Shown piece by piece: positions 7,118 through 8,821 of a stretch of DNA of 8,821 bases (position 1 is the first letter of the stretch; each line of letters begins with the position of its first letter). A program made the translations under genes and the position numbers. The DNA is taken from the NCBI GenBank assembly GCA_903835145.1, contig CAILMA010000743.1, positions 1-8,821 of the forward strand. Direction: 5' to 3'. Origin of the DNA: an uncultured Bacteroidota bacterium. GTDB taxonomy: Bacteria > Bacteroidota > Bacteroidia > Chitinophagales > Chitinophagaceae. The notes under the pieces were generated by a model. The model ran no database searches, was not told the DNA's origin, and saw only the letters and a program-made list of their open reading frames with translations.

Positions 7118-7528
7118 TTAATCAATAAAACGCGCCCTAATATCAGGAGTCGGAACCAGGCAACTTGCTCTTTTCCCGAACCATTTATACCTGTTGCGCG
7201 AAATAATTTTGTATACAAAGTCCCTCAGAAACTTAGGGACAATTGTTGCTGCATAAAGCAGACTCCACCTGCCACCCAGCAACTTAAAGGTAAGCAGAGC
7301 AGCATCGCTCTTGATATAATATTTGTCTCTGTAAAACAATATTACGCTCTCTGGACTTAACGTAATGCCACCTGACGATGCAATAGCAGCCAATCCCTTA
7401 GGCGATTGCAGCGAAGCAAAATGAAATTTACTTTTCGTGTCGTGCCTTATTATAAAGTTTACGAAGGAATTGCACAGGTTGCAGTACCCATCAAAATATA
7501 TAACCGGGTTTGGTGAAATTTCCTGCAC
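7118..7528 (-). CDS. DCC family (DUF393) thiol-disulfide oxidoreductase-like protein
   Basis: 136 residues, the usual size. The family is named for a D-x-x-C-x-x-C motif: here D13-G-Y-C16-N-L-C19, in a first strand-loop-helix (VIYFDGYCNLCNSFVNFI). Other conserved points are FASLQSPKG at 37-45, the SVILFY strand at 61-66, KSDAALLTFKLLGG at 73-86, LRDFVYKIISRNRYKWFGKR at 101-120, and C123 followed by PTP and RARF. The fold is thioredoxin-like and a redox role is generally assumed, but the substrate of the family is not established. There is no signal peptide, so it is cytoplasmic. The start is taken as GTG at 7528, since a stop (TAG) lies four codons upstream with no ATG between. The lipoprotein gene ends 22 nt upstream, so the two are likely co-transcribed. 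Confidence 0.9.
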   Translation of the reverse strand: MQEISPNPVIYFDGYCNLCNSFVNFIIRHDTKSKFHFASLQSPKGLAAIASSGGITLSPESVILFYRDKYYIKSDAALLTFKLLGGRWSLLYAATIVPKFLRDFVYKIISRNRYKWFGKRASCLVPTPDIRARFID

Positions 7529-7550
7529 GTTCGAGAACTATTGGATTTAT

Positions 7551-7808
7551 TTACTTTTTTATCGGCACCTTCACCGGTGGTGCATTCTGCGCTTTCAAAA
7601 TGGAATCAGCCTTTACTTTTACTTCAATTTTCAACCGGTATTGCAAATCCTGCTGGCCCGCAGCCTCCATTTCCCTATTCCTAACCGCCATTATAGAATC
7701 GACTTTTTGCTTTATCTGTTGCCGTGTAAGCGGTACAGGAGCAATTTCTTTTGAACAGGACGCAAGGATACTCGTAGTAATACCTAAAAATAACAATGCT
7801 CTTTTCAT
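7551..7808 (-). CDS. Small lipoprotein of unknown function
   Basis: 85 residues from the ATG at 7808. The reading frame stays open to a start-like codon at 7844, but this would run across a promoter box (7818-7825) and hide the signal peptide. MKRALLFLGITTSILASC is a type II signal sequence with lipobox LASC; Cys18 would be lipidated and the mature 68-residue protein held in the membrane. After a short spacer (SKEIAPVP) the rest is a charged helix, probably coiled-coil, holding two similar motifs, KVDSIM at 35-40 and KADSIL at 66-71, and ends in a basic, proline-containing tail (PPVKVPIKK). I do not recognise the family. It is the first gene of a pair with the DCC protein. Confidence 0.8.
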   Translation of the reverse strand: MKRALLFLGITTSILASCSKEIAPVPLTRQQIKQKVDSIMAVRNREMEAAGQQDLQYRLKIEVKVKADSILKAQNAPPVKVPIKK

Positions 7809-7817
7809 AGATTGATG

Positions 7818-7825
7818 CAAAAATA
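7818..7825 (-). promoter_or_regulatory. Bacteroidota -7 promoter box (TATTTTTG), minus strand
   Basis: Exact TAnnTTTG on the minus strand, only 9 nt before the ATG at 7808. A TTTG at 7842-7845 (minus strand) lies 16 bp upstream, somewhat closer than the usual -33 spacing. If used, the lipoprotein mRNA would be nearly leaderless. Confidence 0.55.
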
Positions 7826-7868
7826 CTTTAACCTTTTCAAGCAAATACTATTCCACATTTTTCTTTTC

Positions 7869-7885
7869 AGAAATTAACAGTTTCT
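7869..7885. repeat. Short inverted repeat AGAAA-N7-TTTCT
   Basis: Five-base arms 7869-7873 and 7881-7885 around 7 nt, in the middle of the 143-nt gap between the divergent lipoprotein and DUF4294 genes. It could be an operator, but so short a repeat is expected by chance in AT-rich DNA. Confidence 0.2.
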
Positions 7886-7911
7886 TTTTTCATATGGCAC
7901 CGAAATTGCAA

Positions 7912-7932
7912 GGAAAATAAGAGCAAATTTCC
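7912..7932. repeat. Short inverted repeat GGAAA-N11-TTTCC abutting a -7 box
   Basis: Arms 7912-7916 and 7928-7932 around 11 nt. The right arm ends at the base before the TACATTTG box, so a protein bound here would cover the spacer of the DUF4294 promoter. Low support: arms are only 5 bp. Confidence 0.25.
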
Positions 7933-7940
7933 TACATTTG
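7933..7940 (+). promoter_or_regulatory. Bacteroidota -7 promoter box (TACATTTG)
   Basis: Exact TAnnTTTG match whose last base is 11 nt before the ATG at 7952. A TTG at 7906-7908 is the nearest -33 candidate, with a rather long 24-bp spacer. It predicts a leader of only a few nucleotides. Confidence 0.6.
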
Positions 7941-7951
7941 TTACAGACCAT

Positions 7952-8602
7952 ATGCCTAAACAACTCAAATATATTGCTTTTTTATTCTTGTGCTTTTGGC
8001 TGCCGCCTCAGCTCGGACTGGCGCAAAATGCTCCTAATGACACCATAAGGTTAGGTTCTATAGAAATAAATGGCAGGGTCTACCCTTTTGTCTTTCTACC
8101 GGAAGCAACCTGCAGGGCTGCGCTAATGAACGACGAGCAACGTAAAAAAATGAATATTCTAAGGACTAACGTTCACGCTACTTACTACTATGCGTTGGCT
8201 GCAGCTGAAATATTCAAAAAAATTAATGCAGACCTTGAAAAACAACCCGACAGGCGCTCGCGGAAAAAATATTTGAAAAGCATAGACAAAGAATTAGACC
8301 TAACTTTTAAGCAACCACTCAAAAATCTTTCTATTGATCAGGGGCACGTGCTCATTAAACTTATAGAAAGGCAGACTGGCGATAATTGTTACCACCTTAT
8401 TAAAGAGCTCAAAGGTGGTCTCTCAGCTATGTTGTGGCAGTCAGCCGGTGTTTTCTTTAACAATAACCTCGTGAAAGAATACGACCCGGAGGGTCAGGAT
8501 AAAGAACTGGAAGCTATGGTACGGGAACTGGAAGCGTCAAATGCCTACCAATATCAGCTCTATTTGCAGAATGAAATGATGAAAAGGGTTGGAAAGAGAT
8601 AA
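7952..8602 (+). CDS. DUF4294 domain-containing exported protein
   Basis: 216 residues. Signal peptide about 1-25 (MPKQLKYIAFLFLCFWLPPQ, then LGLAQ). The mature part matches my memory of DUF4294, a family almost confined to Bacteroidota and of unknown function: YPFVFLPEATC at 44-54, RTNVHATYYYALAAAEIF at 71-88, a basic helix around RRSRKKYLKSIDKEL at 101-115, the most telling stretch DQGHVLIKLIERQTGDNCYHLIKEL at 129-153, then a helix with AMLWQSAGVFF at 159-169 and LVKEYDPEGQDKELEAMV at 173-190. Mostly helical, no membrane segment after the signal, so periplasmic or exported. The ATG start is supported by the signal peptide and by the promoter box 11 nt upstream. It stands alone, divergent from the lipoprotein gene. 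Confidence 0.85.
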   Translation: MPKQLKYIAFLFLCFWLPPQLGLAQNAPNDTIRLGSIEINGRVYPFVFLPEATCRAALMNDEQRKKMNILRTNVHATYYYALAAAEIFKKINADLEKQPDRRSRKKYLKSIDKELDLTFKQPLKNLSIDQGHVLIKLIERQTGDNCYHLIKELKGGLSAMLWQSAGVFFNNNLVKEYDPEGQDKELEAMVRELEASNAYQYQLYLQNEMMKRVGKR

Positions 8603-8676
8603 CAGAAAAAGGATATGCAGCCTTGTAAAAATGGTTTTTTATAGTTGTTATTAACTTGTTATCCGAAGTCAAATAA

Positions 8677-8706
8677 TTTGTATTTTTAATTTTTATTCGC
8701 GCTTTG
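8677..8706 (+). promoter_or_regulatory. Possible weak promoter for the last gene
   Basis: TTTG at 8677-8680 (-33-like) and GCGCTTTG at 8699-8706, which keeps the TTTG but not the TA of the -7 box, are 18 bp apart. The start codon at 8739 is 32 nt downstream. The 136-nt gap before the gene otherwise holds only a 6-bp A/T hairpin near 8626-8641. Confidence 0.2.
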
Positions 8707-8738
8707 CACTCAATATCGTCTGTTTATATTAAAAACAA

Positions 8739-8821
8739 ATGAAAATGAGATCCCTTTTATTCTTTTTCTTATTCCTTTTCGTCCTATCGGCATCACAGGC
8801 TAAAATAGCACCTAAAGTTAC
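8739..8821 (+). CDS. N-terminus of an exported protein (3' end outside window)
   Basis: An ATG at 8739 opens a frame that runs to the window edge: 27 full codons reading as a clear signal peptide, MKMR, then an unusually Phe/Leu-rich core (SLLFFFLFLFVLS), then a likely signal peptidase I site at ASQA-K (residue 21). A second in-frame ATG two codons later (8745) could also serve as the start. The A-rich run just before the start (TTAAAAACAA) is typical of Bacteroidota initiation sites. Only about six residues of the mature protein (KIAPKV) are seen, so no function can be given. Confidence 0.75.
   Translation, partial: MKMRSLLFFFLFLFVLSASQAKIAPKV

Noticed and set aside
7437..7815. Two overlapping plus-strand frames of about 100 codons across the DCC and lipoprotein genes
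   Set aside because: Their translations are low-complexity Phe/Tyr/Ser-rich text with no motif, opposite to well-supported minus-strand genes.
7809..7844. Longer N-terminus of the lipoprotein starting at 7844
   Set aside because: It would bury the lipoprotein signal sequence and cross the promoter box at 7818-7825; MKRALLFL at 7808 is a proper signal-peptide start.
1..8821. CRISPR array, insertion sequence, tRNA, riboswitch or defence system
   Set aside because: No direct-repeat series, transposase or terminal repeats, cloverleaf, or defence-gene motifs were found; every large frame is accounted for by housekeeping or envelope genes.

Overview
The window reads as an ordinary chromosomal stretch of a Gram-negative member of the Bacteroidota, most likely Chitinophagales/Sphingobacteriales-like. 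Pointers to this phylum are a type IX secretion (T9SS) C-terminal sorting domain, a DUF4294 protein, a Bacteroidota-style DnaG C-terminus, a Kdo transferase (so an LPS-bearing outer membrane), TAnnTTTG-type -7 promoter boxes, and a lack of Shine-Dalgarno sequences before the start codons. The base composition is moderately AT-rich and looks even. I see no insertion sequence, phage gene, CRISPR array, tRNA or rRNA.

Layout. Positions 2-1001 (+): the 3' end of dnaG (primase), then after 4 nt ruvX/yqgF with a TTG start. Positions 1124-3127 (+): a lone large secreted protein related to peptide-N-glycosidase F, with a T9SS sorting tail, its own promoter box and a strong 18-bp terminator hairpin (3143-3182). 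Positions 3294-4942 (+): a short TPR protein and tilS (tRNA-Ile lysidine synthetase), 2 nt apart. Positions 4946-6972 (-): an outer-membrane barrel-like protein whose stop overlaps the start of waaA (Kdo transferase), convergent to tilS with only 3 nt between the stop codons. Positions 7118-7808 (-): a small lipoprotein followed by a DCC-family (DUF393) CxxC protein. Positions 7952-8602 (+): a DUF4294 exported protein, divergent from the lipoprotein. Positions 8739-8821 (+): the start of another exported protein, cut by the window edge.

How the genes fit together: replication priming and rRNA/nucleic-acid maintenance (dnaG-ruvX), tRNA decoding (tilS), envelope building (waaA plus the barrel protein) and several exported proteins of unknown role. 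They do not form one pathway. Nothing here is a clear new multi-gene system. The points most worth a second look are the changed active site of the PNGase F-like protein, the very short predicted mRNA leaders, and the translational coupling of an uncharacterised outer-membrane protein to Kdo transferase.
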